Source: an uncultured Pseudomonadales bacterium (GTDB taxonomy: Bacteria; Pseudomonadota; Gammaproteobacteria; Pseudomonadales; Pseudohongiellaceae). Taken from it: DNA of 64,000 nt. Of this stretch, positions 11,845 to 24,732 are shown one piece after another. A model generated the notes under the pieces. It saw only the letters and a list, made by a program, of their open reading frames with translations, ran no database searches and was not told the origin of the DNA. The stretch is from contig CASIAB010000010.1 of assembly GCA_949372635.1 (NCBI GenBank), positions 144,870-208,869 of the forward strand, written 5' to 3'. The first letter of the stretch is position 1. Each line of letters begins with the position of its first letter. The translations under genes and the position numbers were made by a program.

Positions 11845-14135
11845 TCCTTCGCAGGAGTTAACTCTTTTTTCTCCTGCGGCTTTCTCTCGCTGATCGTTAG
11901 CACCAGTTCGCCATCCTTGCTGCCAACTTGAACTTCTCCACCGTTGGCAGAGAGCTTCCCGAACAAAATATCCTCAGCAAGTTCCTTCTTCAGCTTTTCC
12001 TGAATCAATCTAGCCATAGGCCTCGCGCCCATGGATTCGCTGTAACCGTGTTTAACAAACCAGTCAACAGCGCTTTCGTCGACGTTCAATAAGACCTTCT
12101 TTTGATCCAATTGAACTTGTAGATCGACAAGAAACTTATCAACAACGGTTCGGATAGTCTCCACGGTTAGTGCGCCAAATTGAATAATTGAGTCCAGCCT
12201 ATTGCGAAATTCTGGGGAGAATGCCTTCTTGATTATCTCCATCCCATCGGTAGTATGATCTTGCTCACTAAATCCTATTGACGAACGAGACATCTCTTGC
12301 GCACCGGCGTTAGTTGTCATTATCAAAATGACGTTTCTAAAATCTGCTTGTCGTCCGTTGTTATCTGTTAGGGTTCCGTGATCCATCACCTGCAACAATA
12401 GATTAAAGACATCTGGATGCGCCTTCTCAATTTCATCGAGTAACAGAACACAGTGTGGATTCTTGCTGACAGCCTCCGTTAGCAAGCCGCCCTGATCGAA
12501 ACCGACATAACCTGGAGGTGCACCGATCAAACGCGAAACCGTGTGCCGCTCCATATACTCGGACATATCGAATCGTAGCAATTCGATGCCCATAATTTTC
12601 GCGAGCTGCCTGCTGACTTCAGTTTTACCGACACCAGTTGGGCCTGAAAAAAGGAATGAACCAATTGGTTTTTCGTCGTCGTTCAATCCCGCTCGCGATA
12701 GTTTTATAGCGGTGGCTAAAGAATCGATCGCCTTGTCTTGACCGAACACGACCATCTTCAGGTTTGGTTCTATATTTTTTAGCGCATCGACGTCAGAGTT
12801 TGAAACATGCTTAGGCGGTATTCTCGCAATAGCGGCTACCACTTTTTCCATATCGGAAACTTGGATCAGCTTCTTCCTCTTACTAGCTGGCTGCAAGCGT
12901 TGGAAGGCCCCCGCTTCGTCAATAACATCGATAGCTTTGTCGGGCATGAAGCGATCATTGATATAACGACCCGCAAGTTCAGATGCTGCCTTCAGCGCTT
13001 TATCGCTATAGCGTAAATCGTGATGTTCCTCGAATCGCGATTTCAGACCCTTCAGTATTCGATAGGTAGTTTCCACGTCAGGCTCATCCACATCGACTTT
13101 CTGAAAGCGCCGAGACAGTGCGCGGTCTTTCTCGAAGATGCCGCGGTACTCTTGATAGGTTGTAGATCCTAAGCAGCGAAGGTTGTTAGATGTCAAAACT
13201 GGCTTGAGCAGATTGGACGCATCCATGACCCCACCTGATGCTGCACCCGCGCCTATTATGGTATGTATTTCATCGATAAAAAGAACCGCATGAGAATTCT
13301 TCTTTAACTCACCGAGCAATGCCTTGAAGCGCTTCTCGAAGTCGCCTCTATATTTTGTTCCTGCCAGCAATGCACCTAGGTCTAATGAATAAATAACGCT
13401 GTCGGACAATACATCAGGAACATTGCCTTCGACAATAAGCTTGGCAAGACCTTCTGCAACCGCTGTCTTTCCTACTCCTGACTCACCTACTAATAACGGA
13501 TTGTTCTTCCTGCGGCGAGATAGCACCTGTATGACCCGAGTGACTTCCTCTTCGCGGCCGATGAGCGGATCGATCCTGCCCTGCTCCGCTTCCAGATTGA
13601 GGTTTGTAGCAAAACTTTCCAGCGGGTTACTCGAGCTATCCGTAGCTACCTCTTCCTCGGCTTGCTCCGGCGCTTCGTCACCTTCTCCGCTCTGACCTGG
13701 AACCTTTGAAATGCCGTGAGTTATGTAGTTCACGATATCGATACGTGCAATGTCCTGCTGGCGAAGGAAGTAGACCGCCTGACTCTCCTGCTCGCTAAAT
13801 ATGGCAACCAATACATTCGCGCCGGTGACTTCTCTCTTTCCCGAGGACTGGACATGAAAGACGGCACGTTGCAGAACGCGTTGAAAGCCTAGAGTTGGCT
13901 GAGTGTCTCGAATCTCTTCTGTTTCCGAAATCAGCGGCGTGGTGGCATCGACAAAATCCACGAGTTCGTCACGCAAACGATTAAGGTCGCAGTCGCAAGC
14001 TACAAGGACGTTAGAAGCGACTTCGTTGTCCAGAAGCGCGAGCAGCAAATGCTCCACTGTCATAAACTCATGGCGCTTTTTGCGAGCACTTCTGAATGCA
14101 TCACTGAGTGTTATTTCTAAATCCTTACTTAACAT
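11841..14135 (-). CDS. clpA: ATP-dependent Clp protease ATPase subunit ClpA
   Basis: 764 residues (E. coli 758) with the full ClpA layout. An N-terminal double Clp-N repeat (1-145) is where ClpS binds. An acidic linker follows, then AAA+ module 1 with Walker A GESGVGKT at 217-224. AAA+ module 2 has GPTGVGKT, then the C-terminal D2-small domain. It unfolds N-degron and other substrates for ClpP in the cytoplasm. It lies 77 nt downstream of clpS on the same strand. clpP is not in this window. Confidence 0.97.
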   Translation of the reverse strand: MLSKDLEITLSDAFRSARKKRHEFMTVEHLLLALLDNEVASNVLVACDCDLNRLRDELVDFVDATTPLISETEEIRDTQPTLGFQRVLQRAVFHVQSSGKREVTGANVLVAIFSEQESQAVYFLRQQDIARIDIVNYITHGISKVPGQSGEGDEAPEQAEEEVATDSSSNPLESFATNLNLEAEQGRIDPLIGREEEVTRVIQVLSRRRKNNPLLVGESGVGKTAVAEGLAKLIVEGNVPDVLSDSVIYSLDLGALLAGTKYRGDFEKRFKALLGELKKNSHAVLFIDEIHTIIGAGAASGGVMDASNLLKPVLTSNNLRCLGSTTYQEYRGIFEKDRALSRRFQKVDVDEPDVETTYRILKGLKSRFEEHHDLRYSDKALKAASELAGRYINDRFMPDKAIDVIDEAGAFQRLQPASKRKKLIQVSDMEKVVAAIARIPPKHVSNSDVDALKNIEPNLKMVVFGQDKAIDSLATAIKLSRAGLNDDEKPIGSFLFSGPTGVGKTEVSRQLAKIMGIELLRFDMSEYMERHTVSRLIGAPPGYVGFDQGGLLTEAVSKNPHCVLLLDEIEKAHPDVFNLLLQVMDHGTLTDNNGRQADFRNVILIMTTNAGAQEMSRSSIGFSEQDHTTDGMEIIKKAFSPEFRNRLDSIIQFGALTVETIRTVVDKFLVDLQVQLDQKKVLLNVDESAVDWFVKHGYSESMGARPMARLIQEKLKKELAEDILFGKLSANGGEVQVGSKDGELVLTISERKPQEKKELTPAKD

Positions 14136-14212
14136 ATATGGCCTTTTGCTAGTTCATTCGAGCAGACCCTAAGGGAGATGTGCTCGAACCATTTGTCTAT
14201 TCTTTTGTCGGT

Positions 14213-14623
14213 CTATCTATCAACTTCGACCGAGCACAACAAGGGCTGCTCACATTCACGTGCATATTCATTAACTTGTGCTGCCTTCGATTCTGCGACG
14301 TCCTTTCCGAACACGCCGCATACGCCCTTTCCTTCAGTGTGCACCTTCAGCATGATTTGGGTGGCGCCCTCCACGTTCATGGAAAAAAACGAGCATAGGA
14401 TTTCTACGACGAAGTCCATTGGGGTGTAGTCGTCATTTATTAAGACTACTTTGTACAACGGAGGCTTCTCTAGTTTCGGTTTTTCAGTAGTAGCGGCGAA
14501 ACCCGCGTCATAATCAGTGCGCTCGTCACCGTCGTTGTCGGAATTGCTCGTTCCGATTAAGCGCCGAGACATTTGTAAGGTAATAATTTCTGGGTCGTTT
14601 TTACTCATGAAATTTCTATTCAT
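14213..14623 (-). CDS. clpS: ClpA adaptor protein ClpS
   Basis: ClpS delivers N-degron proteins to ClpA. The conserved core starts at about residue 54 ([21 protein letters not shown]) and contains [11 protein letters not shown] near residue 95. The frame is 136 residues against about 106 in E. coli; the extra 30-40 N-terminal residues are polar ([16 protein letters not shown]). A later start such as the ATG five codons in is possible. The flexible N-terminus is known to act in ClpA, so the longer form may be real. It is divergent from cspD. Confidence 0.94.
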   Translation of the reverse strand: MNRNFMSKNDPEIITLQMSRRLIGTSNSDNDGDERTDYDAGFAATTEKPKLEKPPLYKVVLINDDYTPMDFVVEILCSFFSMNVEGATQIMLKVHTEGKGVCGVFGKDVAESKAAQVNEYARECEQPLLCSVEVDR

Positions 14624-14897
14624 TCAATCTCAGGACTGAATAACTCTGTTGCAGTGTTAGGTTCGGGTCTGACTAGGCCTTCCCCAAGAGAATCTGGATA
14701 AATTGGCAGGACCTTAAAGTCTTCTAGTATACATTTAAATTGGGCTTACTCCCGCATTTTCAAGCCCTAACCGCGGGCTCAAACAGATTGAATTTGAGAC
14801 GCCCGGTTTGACTTTTCCAAATCATTACTGTATAGAAAAAGGAATGGTTACATGCCTAGGCGTAAAAAATAAATAATAAAAACTACGGAGTTCTCTC

Positions 14898-15215
14898 ATG
14901 AGTACCGGGCAAGTTAAATGGTTCAATAACGCAAAAGGGTTTGGTTTTATTATATCCGATGAAGGAGGCGAAGATTTATTTGCGCACTACTCCGCTATCG
15001 GAATGGAAGGTTATAAGACGTTGAAAGCCGGCCAGCTAGTCTCGTTCAACATAATCGAAGGCCCCAAAGGATTACATGCGACAAATATTCACACAGCCGC
15101 CGGTGTTCCAGCCCCAAAAGATGAGCAATCATCATCCGAGCAGGAATCAAATACCGACGCAGTTGCTAGAGATAATCCCAACAATGGCGCGGCGGAAGAA
15201 GAATTTCCGACTTGA
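14898..15215 (+). CDS. cspD: Cold-shock domain protein CspD
   Basis: 105 residues. The cold-shock domain fills residues 1-68, with RNP1 at KGFGFI (13-18) and RNP2 at LFAHYSAI (27-34). A polar Ser/Glu/Asn-rich tail follows, longer than in CspA-type proteins and usual for CspD. The position divergent from clpS is the conserved cspD locus. In E. coli, CspD binds single-stranded DNA, inhibits replication and is a stationary-phase protein. The 274-bp divergent region probably holds the promoters of both genes. A short hairpin GGCCC/GGGCC lies just after the stop (15221-15238) and may act as a weak terminator. Confidence 0.9.
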   Translation: MSTGQVKWFNNAKGFGFIISDEGGEDLFAHYSAIGMEGYKTLKAGQLVSFNIIEGPKGLHATNIHTAAGVPAPKDEQSSSEQESNTDAVARDNPNNGAAEEEFPT

Positions 15216-15384
15216 TGTATGGGCCCTATTTACGGGCCTTTCAGACAGGAGGTTTCTGCAATAGAGACCAGTATGAGCACGGTGGCTGTCAGCGCTCATT
15301 GCTGAAGCTCCGGCGTAATTCACAGCCGGAAAGCAATGACGAAGCTCGACTTCAACCTCCCGCTGCATTACCGATACAAACTAT

Positions 15385-15930
15385 ATGCCCCGGATTTTAC
15401 TATTCAACAAGCCCTTTGCTGTCTTATCTCAGTTCACCTCTGAAACTCCACATCGCGTGCTCGCCGAGTATATCGACCACAAAGGTTTCTACCCGGCGGG
15501 CAGACTTGATAAGGATTCTGAAGGCCTGCTAATTCTTACCGACGATGGCAAGTTGCAGCAGAAAATCAGCAACCCTGAATACGCTAAATTCAAGACCTAC
15601 TTGGTACAAGTCGAAGGATTGCTAACCGAGCAGGCATTGAAGAGCCTGGCCGGTGGGGTTGAGTTGAAGGACGGACCCACGAGGCCTGCGCGGGCGCAGC
15701 GCGTTGATAAACCACATATATGGGATAGATATCCACCAATCAGGCAGCGCAAGCACATCCCCACTAGTTGGCTTGAGCTGTCGATAAGCGAAGGTCGAAA
15801 CCGACAGGTACGGCGAATGACTGCAGCAACAGGATTTCCTACGCTACGACTTATCCGTATAAAGATTGATGAGTGGGATCTAGGTGAGTTACAGCCTGGC
15901 GAGTTTAGGCTATTAAAAGTGCAGTTATGA
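15385..15930 (+). CDS. rluE: 23S rRNA pseudouridine synthase (RluE type)
   Basis: 181 residues, a compact RsuA/RluB/E/F-class synthase without an S4 domain, starting MPRILLFNKPFAVLSQF. The catalytic aspartate is Asp42 in AGRLDKDSEGLLILTDDG, and the family R-Q-V-R-R-M motif (GRNRQVRRMTAATGFPTLRL) follows. Size and lack of the S4 domain fit RluE, which modifies U2457 of 23S rRNA. RluB and RluF are longer. Its TGA overlaps the moaE stop by six bases on the opposite strand. Confidence 0.88.
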   Translation: MPRILLFNKPFAVLSQFTSETPHRVLAEYIDHKGFYPAGRLDKDSEGLLILTDDGKLQQKISNPEYAKFKTYLVQVEGLLTEQALKSLAGGVELKDGPTRPARAQRVDKPHIWDRYPPIRQRKHIPTSWLELSISEGRNRQVRRMTAATGFPTLRLIRIKIDEWDLGELQPGEFRLLKVQL

Positions 15931-16389
15931 TTTCTGCCAGCGATCCAACGCTGCTTTATCGGTATCACGAGATTCGATCCAGCTGCTCTCGCTTTCAGAT
16001 TTCTGCTTCTTCCAGAATGGCGCTTCGCTCTTCAGATAATCCATGATGAACTCCGCAGACTCGAAGGCAGCTTTTCGATGCGCGCTGGCCGTTGCTACTA
16101 GCACTATCTGGTCATGATTGCAGAGCTCACCAACTCTATGGATGATCCTTGTAGCCAGTAGCGGCCATCTATCCTCTGCCTTTAGCTGAATATCCTTCAA
16201 GCATTTCTCGGTCATACCCGGGTAGTGTTCGAGTGTCAGTGATTGCACGGCACCGGCGGTATTATCATCGCGATAAATCTCTCGGACTAGACCCGTAAAA
16301 GTGACTATCGCACCGACATCGCCAGCACGAGTGCGAATTGCCGCATATTCATCCCCTAGCGAAAAGTCTTCATTCTGAATGCTAATCAT
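15925..16389 (-). CDS. moaE: Molybdopterin synthase catalytic subunit MoaE
   Basis: 154 residues (E. coli 150). Key MoaE blocks are VGAIVTFTGLVREI, LTLEHYPGMTEK and ASAHRKAAFESAEFIMDYLK, then the active-site lysines in APFWKKQ. With the thiocarboxylated MoaD it converts cPMP to molybdopterin in the cytoplasm. It is last in moaCDE (7-nt gap after moaD). moaA and the later steps are not in the window. Confidence 0.95.
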   Translation of the reverse strand: MISIQNEDFSLGDEYAAIRTRAGDVGAIVTFTGLVREIYRDDNTAGAVQSLTLEHYPGMTEKCLKDIQLKAEDRWPLLATRIIHRVGELCNHDQIVLVATASAHRKAAFESAEFIMDYLKSEAPFWKKQKSESESSWIESRDTDKAALDRWQKS

Positions 16390-16396
16390 TAAATGC

Positions 16397-16666
16397 CTAG
16401 CCTCCAGTCATTGGAGGAAAGAATGCTACTTCATCGTTCTGGCTGAGCGGGTGACTACGATCCACGATAGTTTGATTCACGGCCACGAGGACTTTACTGA
16501 TTTTGCTATCACCACTCCCTAAGAAAACGACTTCGAAATGGGGATTAACACTAACTAAGTAGTCGATTAGTGCCTGAACCGACTTTACATCGCGAGGCAA
16601 GTCGAGTTCTTCCTCACTTCTGTTGAGGGCTTCTCTGATACTGGCAAAATATTGAATATTTAGCAT
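16397..16666 (-). CDS. moaD: Molybdopterin synthase sulfur-carrier subunit MoaD
   Basis: An 89-residue ubiquitin-fold sulfur carrier ending in FFPPMTGG. The terminal Gly-Gly is adenylated by MoeB and carries the thiocarboxylate used by MoaE. Length matches the family (about 81-90). It sits between moaC and moaE with very short gaps (6 and 7 nt), indicating one operon. NPHFEVVFLG and VAVNQTIVDRSHPLSQNDEVA are typical beta-grasp positions of MoaD. Confidence 0.93.
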   Translation of the reverse strand: MLNIQYFASIREALNRSEEELDLPRDVKSVQALIDYLVSVNPHFEVVFLGSGDSKISKVLVAVNQTIVDRSHPLSQNDEVAFFPPMTGG

Positions 16667-16672
16667 AGTTTC

Positions 16673-17158
16673 CTAGGCTGACTCAGGTCGCTGATAATGA
16701 CCGCTGTTTCCGCCGAGCTTCTCATCGAGGCAGATAGCATCAATGATCATATTTTTGTCTACTGCCTTGCACATATCATAGATCGTTAACGCAGCAGCAG
16801 AAACAGCGGTTAATGCCTCCATTTCCACGCCAGTCTGACCCTTCACTTTGCAAGTTGCGCTTATTAACACGCTGTTGCCCTCCGTATCTAATTCTAGTTC
16901 CACCTTGATGGAGGTCAGCATCAGCGGATGACACAGCGGGATCAATTGTGAACAATTCTTGGCAGCCTGAATTCCTGCTATTCGTGCTATCGCAATAACG
17001 TCGCCCTTTTTGTGTCCCCCATCTGCGATCAGGCGCAGGGTCTCGCTATCCATACGCACTCTACCAATGGCTGTGGCCACGCGTTGAGTGGATTGCTTCT
17101 CTGTGACATCCACCATCCTGGCATTGCCTTTACTATCTAAGTGCGTCAGTTTGCCCAT
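16673..17158 (-). CDS. moaC: Cyclic pyranopterin monophosphate synthase MoaC
   Basis: 161 residues (E. coli 161). It begins with [19 protein letters not shown], has the active-site segments [17 protein letters not shown] and [20 protein letters not shown], and ends in [13 protein letters not shown]. MoaC rearranges the MoaA product to cPMP. It heads moaCDE. The 179-bp gap shared with the divergent nudJ must hold both promoters. I looked there for a molybdenum-cofactor riboswitch and saw no convincing match. Confidence 0.96.
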   Translation of the reverse strand: MGKLTHLDSKGNARMVDVTEKQSTQRVATAIGRVRMDSETLRLIADGGHKKGDVIAIARIAGIQAAKNCSQLIPLCHPLMLTSIKVELELDTEGNSVLISATCKVKGQTGVEMEALTAVSAAALTIYDMCKAVDKNMIIDAICLDEKLGGNSGHYQRPESA

Positions 17159-17337
17159 AGTTTCTTAACCGTTATTTGAGAGAGCATTATCCACGTTTTT
17201 GCAAGCGAGCTAAAGTAAAAACCTAAGACGACATTTTAATTTACTCAGCTAGACCATTGATCATGAACGCTTTTAACAGCTAGCATTGCCCTTACCTACA
17301 AGTTTGCCAACCAACTCTCAGCCAGGACTACCTCCAC

Positions 17338-17802
17338 ATGCATCAAATTCCCCATATAACCGTCGCCACTATTGTTGAGCGCGAAGGCAAATTCTTGATG
17401 GTAAAAGAGAATTCGGGAGGCCGACTCGTTTATAATCAACCGGCAGGTCATGTTGAAGTGAAGGAATCTCTACTTGACGCAGCGGTTAGAGAGACTCTTG
17501 AAGAAACGGCCTGGCGGGTCAATCTAGAAAAATTGCTGGGAATCTACCAATATACCTCCCCCGAAAACGGTATTACTTATATACGTCACTGCTTCATTGC
17601 CAAAGCTTTAGAGCCGAGGACTGAAGGCGATTTGGATCAGGACATCGCTGAAGCCGTGTGGATTTCCCTTGAGGACTTGGAGCAGAGAGAATCTGAGATG
17701 CGCAGCCCACTCGTGCTCGAGACGATTCGAGACTACCTGAAAGGAGTTAGTTACCCGCTCAGCGTTATAGTAGTCCCAGACACAATGAAAATTAAGAATT
17801 AA
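17338..17802 (+). CDS. nudJ: Nudix phosphatase NudJ
   Basis: 154 residues with a Nudix box at residues 37-59 (G-x5-E-x7-RETLEET-A-W). The three catalytic glutamates are in place, but the usual Gly of the final E-E-x-G-U is Ala. NudJ hydrolyses nucleoside tri- and diphosphates and thiamine pyrophosphate precursors (HMP-PP). Its position directly before mnmA is conserved in gammaproteobacteria and is the main support for NudJ over another Nudix enzyme. It lies 13 nt before mnmA and is probably the first gene of nudJ-mnmA-hflD-purB-roxA. Confidence 0.87.
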   Translation: MHQIPHITVATIVEREGKFLMVKENSGGRLVYNQPAGHVEVKESLLDAAVRETLEETAWRVNLEKLLGIYQYTSPENGITYIRHCFIAKALEPRTEGDLDQDIAEAVWISLEDLEQRESEMRSPLVLETIRDYLKGVSYPLSVIVVPDTMKIKN

Positions 17803-17815
17803 AGCTATAGAAACC

Positions 17816-18931
17816 ATGACAAATAGTACCCAACCTAATAAAAACAGTGACACCAAGGTAATTGTTGGCATGTCCGGTGGCGTCGATTCATCAGTGGCTG
17901 CCTATCTGCTTATAGAGCAGGGATATCAGGTGGAAGGCTTGTTTATGAAGAATTGGGATGAGGATGATGGCACCGACTATTGCACGGCAAAGGAAGACTT
18001 AGCCGATGCACAATCAGTCTGTCAAAGCCTCGGCATAAACCTGCATAGCGCAAACTTCGCGGCAGAATATTGGGACAACGTGTTCGAGCACTTTCTCAAA
18101 GAGTATTCAGCCGGTCGGACTCCTAACCCCGACGTACTGTGTAATCGCGAGATAAAATTCAAAGCATTTCTCGAGTATGCGAGCGAACTCGGCGCTGACT
18201 TTATTGCGACCGGGCACTATGTCAGAAAGCAAGCAATAGATGCAGAGACTTACCTACTAAAAGGCTTGGACAACAATAAGGATCAAAGTTATTTCCTTTG
18301 TGAGGTGGATGAAAGCAGTCTTGCAAAAAGCCTCTTCCCTCTAGGCGAGCTCGATAAGCCTGAGGTGCGCGCAATTGCTTCACGCTTAGGATTGAGAACG
18401 CATGACAAGAAAGACAGCACCGGAATTTGTTTTATCGGCGAACGTAAGTTCAAAGATTTTCTAGAGCAATATCTTCCTGCGCAGCCGGGAGTTATTGAGT
18501 CTATAGATGGCAAAGCGATAGGCAAGCATTCAGGGTTGATGTTCTATACCTACGGCCAGCGTCAAGGTCTCGGGATAGGCGGATTAACAGATCATGGCGA
18601 GGCACCTTGGTATGTCGTAGACAAAGATTTGGAGAAAAACGTTTTACTAGTCGCTCAAGGCTCAAACCATGAAATGCTATTCTCAAGCCACTTACTGGCG
18701 AGCAAAGCGGCGTGGACAAATTCAGCACCTTTGGACATGCCGCTCAATTGTACTGCCAAGATTCGCTATCGCCAGATTGATCAGGAGTGCCAAATAAGCA
18801 TGCTGGAAGACGGGCAACTGCTGGTAGATTTTACTAGACCACAACGCTCGGTGACACCCGGCCAGTATGTTGTGTTCTATCTGGGTGAACGCTGTCTAGG
18901 AGGAGCAATCATTGAACAATTCTACCGCTGA
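17816..18931 (+). CDS. mnmA: tRNA-specific 2-thiouridylase MnmA
   Basis: 371 residues (E. coli 368). The PP-loop GMSGGVDSS lies at 18-26. The catalytic cysteines are Cys109 ([12 protein letters not shown]) and the one in [10 protein letters not shown] near residue 205. MnmA adenylates U34 and inserts sulfur delivered by TusE, so it is the end point of the relay encoded at 1.2-2.7 kb. Its tail overlaps hflD by 20 nt. The AGGAGG (18898-18903) that serves hflD lies inside its last codons. Confidence 0.97.
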   Translation: MTNSTQPNKNSDTKVIVGMSGGVDSSVAAYLLIEQGYQVEGLFMKNWDEDDGTDYCTAKEDLADAQSVCQSLGINLHSANFAAEYWDNVFEHFLKEYSAGRTPNPDVLCNREIKFKAFLEYASELGADFIATGHYVRKQAIDAETYLLKGLDNNKDQSYFLCEVDESSLAKSLFPLGELDKPEVRAIASRLGLRTHDKKDSTGICFIGERKFKDFLEQYLPAQPGVIESIDGKAIGKHSGLMFYTYGQRQGLGIGGLTDHGEAPWYVVDKDLEKNVLLVAQGSNHEMLFSSHLLASKAAWTNSAPLDMPLNCTAKIRYRQIDQECQISMLEDGQLLVDFTRPQRSVTPGQYVVFYLGERCLGGAIIEQFYR

Positions 18932-19613
18932 ACTAACGCGCTGGGAATGGCAAGTCGTAGCTCTAGCTGCTGTTGCGCAGTCGGCTGCTCTGGTTTCCAA
19001 ACTAGCCTTACACGGCAATGCGTCACAGACCGAGTTACTTGCCAGCGTAAACGCCCTGCTAGCCCTTAATCCAAGATCTGAGTCCGATATTTATCCCAAT
19101 CTTGGGCATTTAAATCTGGGTCTTCGCACCCTCGATGACATGCTCAGTCTAGGACGCTCGCCAGAGAACACCAGCCTCGTCCGATACACATGGGGGATGC
19201 TATCAATAAGAAATAAACTCGATATGAACTCTGCCATGCAATCCAATATCCGAGATAGATTACAGTCGATTCAATCGCTGCTATTGGTTCCCGAAAACGC
19301 GACACCCTGGCGTATGGCAGAGACCGAAAAAACCGACGGGCAGTTGCGACAGGAGCAATCATTCGAGCAGCTTGCCACGCTGTATCAGGATACAATTAGC
19401 ACACTGTCACACCGCATTCAGGTGCATGGACAAGAGGACTATCTGCAGAACGATTATGTATCGAACCGTGTTCGCTCACTTCTTTTGGCAGGCATTAGAT
19501 CGGCGGTACTATGGCATCAGCTAGGTGGACGTCGCTGGCGACTCATTCTCTATAGAAAACGATTACAAGAAACGGCGAGCGCACTCAGACGTCGCCTGCT
19601 CAAATCGATCTAG
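18912..19613 (+). CDS. hflD: High-frequency lysogenization protein HflD
   Basis: A 233-residue, mostly helical protein between mnmA and purB, exactly where hflD lies in E. coli and Pseudomonas. Typical blocks are [19 protein letters not shown] near the N-terminus, [18 protein letters not shown], and the C-terminal [19 protein letters not shown]. In E. coli HflD is a peripheral membrane protein that interferes with lambda CII; its normal role is unclear. The start is a TTG at 18912, chosen because AGGAGG lies 8 nt upstream and no ATG fits. Confidence 0.9.
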   Translation: MNNSTAELTRWEWQVVALAAVAQSAALVSKLALHGNASQTELLASVNALLALNPRSESDIYPNLGHLNLGLRTLDDMLSLGRSPENTSLVRYTWGMLSIRNKLDMNSAMQSNIRDRLQSIQSLLLVPENATPWRMAETEKTDGQLRQEQSFEQLATLYQDTISTLSHRIQVHGQEDYLQNDYVSNRVRSLLLAGIRSAVLWHQLGGRRWRLILYRKRLQETASALRRRLLKSI

Positions 19614-22237
<2,624 letters not shown>

Positions 22238-22246
22238 CCATTAACC

Positions 22247-23666
22247 TTGCGGTACACCGCATCATCGCAAGCACACCTTATGCCGTCTACGAACACCCGA
22301 TCTCTACCCTACTGCGCTGACAGCGAGTTTTATATGCGAGCGCTCAATGGCCTTGGCATGCCAGCATTTTTGGACAGCGCGAATCACGGAGGCAGCAGCG
22401 GCAGGTTAGACATCTTAGCTGCAGCACCCATTGCTCACTTAAAAATAGAGAACGGTGCCCTTTCTTGCTCCGACAACGTAGCAAAACTTATAGGAAATTC
22501 AAACAGCAGCAATGAAGTACTTAACTATATTAGAGTATTAAAAAATGAGTTTCTACCTTCACTTAAATTAGAACCGGCAAATAAGCAGCAGCTAGAACAT
22601 GCCGGCGCTGTCATTGCCCACCTAGGCTACCCCACTCTCAATGGCAAAGCTGACTTCTCGATCAATGATGCCTTCGCCGGAATTTACCTTTGGACCCTTG
22701 TTGTAGATCACAATAAAAGAAGCTGCGATTTTAGGATGCACCCAAGTTGCGCAGTCACCACCATCGATCAGACGTTTGCCTCTATCGAACAGTCACTCAG
22801 CAGAACGGCCGCAATGCAGCCTTTTTCATTCTGCCTTGAATCCCCGCTAGTAGGCGGAACCAGCTTTAAGAAGTATCAGAAAGCCTTCGTTGAGATAAAG
22901 TCTCGGATCGAAAGTGGGGATTGTTATCAGGTCAACCTGACGCAGAGTTTCACAGCGAGAGCGCGCGGGGAGCCTCTAGCAGCTTATCTAAAGCTGCGCC
23001 GCGCCACCACGGCACCATTCTCGGCGTATATAGCCTGGAGCAATGGCGCGCTGTTGAGCTTGTCCCCGGAGCGCTTTGTCAGCCTGCACAAAGGCGCAGT
23101 CCTAACACAACCTATAAAGGGGACTCGCGCTAGGGGCGAATCAAACGATGAAGATAAGCGCCTTGCGCGACAATTAGCCGCTAGCGAGAAAGACCAAGCA
23201 GAGAATCTAATGATCGTCGATCTACTCAGAAACGACCTAGGACGCGTTTGCGAAATTGGAAGTATCGAAGTAAATCAATTGTTTTACTATAGAAAGCTTT
23301 ATCAATGTACATCATATGATAAGCGATGTTGCGGGCAGGCTAAGGTCAGACCAAGACGCGCTAGATCTTCTCTCAAGTTGTTATCCTGGAGGCTCGATTA
23401 CTGGCGCCCCAAAGCTAGAGGCGATGCGGATCATCAAGGAAGTCGAGCATGACGCGAGACGCGTCTACTGCGGTACGGTGTTCTATATGGGGCCGGATGG
23501 CACCTTCGACAGCAGCATAACTATCCGCAGCCTACTATGGGAGGCAGGTATGCTTAGCTGCTGGGCAGGAGGAGGTATCGTAGCCGACTCGAACTGCGAG
23601 CAAGAATATCAAGAATGTTTTGATAAAATAAGCAATATCATCAGTGTATTACAGGAGCTAAATTAA
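22247..23666 (+). CDS. pabB: Aminodeoxychorismate synthase component I PabB, frameshift near 23291
   Basis: A full-length chorismate-binding enzyme in two frames. The first runs from TTG 22247 (ATG 22280, MPSTNTRSLPYCADS, is the likelier start) to ELVPGALCQ-equivalent core and VDLLRNDLGRVCEIGSIEVNQLF. One extra A near 23291 shifts frame. In the second frame ESFINVHHMISDVAGRL continues into PGGSITGAPKLEAM, GTVFYMGPDG and the C-terminal GGGIVADSNCEQEYQEC. The repaired protein is about 460-470 residues. PabB makes ADC for folate with glutamine-derived ammonia. PabB rather than TrpE is favoured by the KGTRARG motif and by thrH next door, as in Pseudomonas. Confidence 0.9.
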
Positions 23667-23687
23667 GCTATAAGCTGATTTTGAGCC

Positions 23688-24305
23688 CTATACGACTAGA
23701 TCGCGTTCACTGGCAGCACAGAATTCCCGTCTGAGTTCTTCATAGCTCTCAACCGCAGGATATTGCGGGAATTCCCCAATAACGTTGTCCGGTGCCCGGA
23801 ACAAGATACCGGCATCCGCCTCTTCTAGCATGGTTGTATCATTATAGGAGTCGCCGGAAGCAATCACTCGAAAGTTAAGTCCATGCAGCGCCTTTACAGA
23901 TTCGCGCTTCGGGTCTTTCTGTCGGAGTTTGTAGTCCACGATCCTCCCGTTCTCATCCGCAACCAGACGATGACAAAACAGCGTTGGGAAGTCGAGCTGA
24001 CGCATCAAAGGCTGAGAAAATTCATAGAAAGTATCAGATAAAATAATAAGTTGGAATCTTTCCTTCAACCAATATATAAACTCTTTAGCTCCTGGCATTG
24101 GCGCCATTGTTGAAATGACCTCCTGAATGTCCGGGAGGCCTAAGCCATGTTGGTCAAGAAGGGTCAGGCGCTGCTTCATCAACGCGTCATAGTCTGGAAT
24201 ATCACGCGTAGTTGCCGCCAACTCATCAATACCTGTCTTCTCTGCAAACCCGATCCATATCTCGGGCACCAGCACTCCTTCTAAATCTAGGCAAGCTATT
24301 TCCAT
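23688..24305 (-). CDS. thrH: Phosphoserine phosphatase / homoserine phosphotransferase ThrH
   Basis: 205 residues of the HAD superfamily, starting MEIACLDLEGVLVPEIW. I chose this start over an ATG ten codons upstream because it gives the length known for Pseudomonas ThrH. HAD motif 1 is DLEGVL, motif 2 LSDTF, motif 3 K in RQKDPKRESVK, motif 4 ASGDSYNDTTML. ThrH dephosphorylates phosphoserine and can transfer the phosphate to homoserine, linking serine and threonine synthesis. It converges on pabB and diverges from cysH, the order known for Pseudomonas. Confidence 0.92.
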   Translation of the reverse strand: MEIACLDLEGVLVPEIWIGFAEKTGIDELAATTRDIPDYDALMKQRLTLLDQHGLGLPDIQEVISTMAPMPGAKEFIYWLKERFQLIILSDTFYEFSQPLMRQLDFPTLFCHRLVADENGRIVDYKLRQKDPKRESVKALHGLNFRVIASGDSYNDTTMLEEADAGILFRAPDNVIGEFPQYPAVESYEELRREFCAASERDLVV

Positions 24306-24732
24306 GACGCGCATTTCTCCTTCTGTGGCATTCAATTGTTCGTATTAAGTCGAATTTAATCCGGCGGTCTAAGCCAGCACTGTTATCTAAATGGGCCTTC
24401 GCCGAGTAGTACGCCACTTAAAACAGCATGAATTTAGCAGATATTGCGAAACCGGAACAGCGTTGCAACCAACAGTATTGCTGCCTAATTACTAGATATG
24501 GATTTTGCAGCGCAGTAAACATCAATATTTAGTCGAAGTATTCATTTAGACTGTCTAAATTCATGCTTTTATTAGAGTTTTTCACGTGGAACATCCCTAT
24601 CGACAGCTCAGTCAACTAGTTTAATTAAACGACTGCAAGTGTCTTCTGCGCCTGCACTTTACCAAGGACAGCAAATAGCCGAGAATATGCCGCACCTCGA
24701 TCTCGGGGTAGCCCCTAGCCACGAAGACTCTA
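24306..24732. promoter_or_regulatory. 427-bp divergent region thrH/cysH with palindromes
   Basis: No gene is visible here. Two symmetric signals stand out. A 17-nt palindrome, ATTTAGAC-T-GTCTAAAT, lies at 24544-24560. A 12-nt perfect inverted repeat pairs AGCATGAATTTA (24424-24435) with TAAATTCATGCT (24556-24567), the second arm partly overlapping the palindrome. Both lie 170-310 nt upstream of cysH, on the thrH-proximal side. They could be operators or a looping pair. CysB sites are not usually such tight palindromes, so the binding factor is unknown. Confidence 0.45.

Noticed and set aside
17159..17337. Molybdenum-cofactor riboswitch before moaC
   Set aside because: No conserved multi-stem arrangement could be found in the 179-bp gap.
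22247..23452. Short PabB ending in a basic, unrelated tail
   Set aside because: The tail is an out-of-frame read-through; the true C-terminus is encoded in the next frame from 23292 to 23666.
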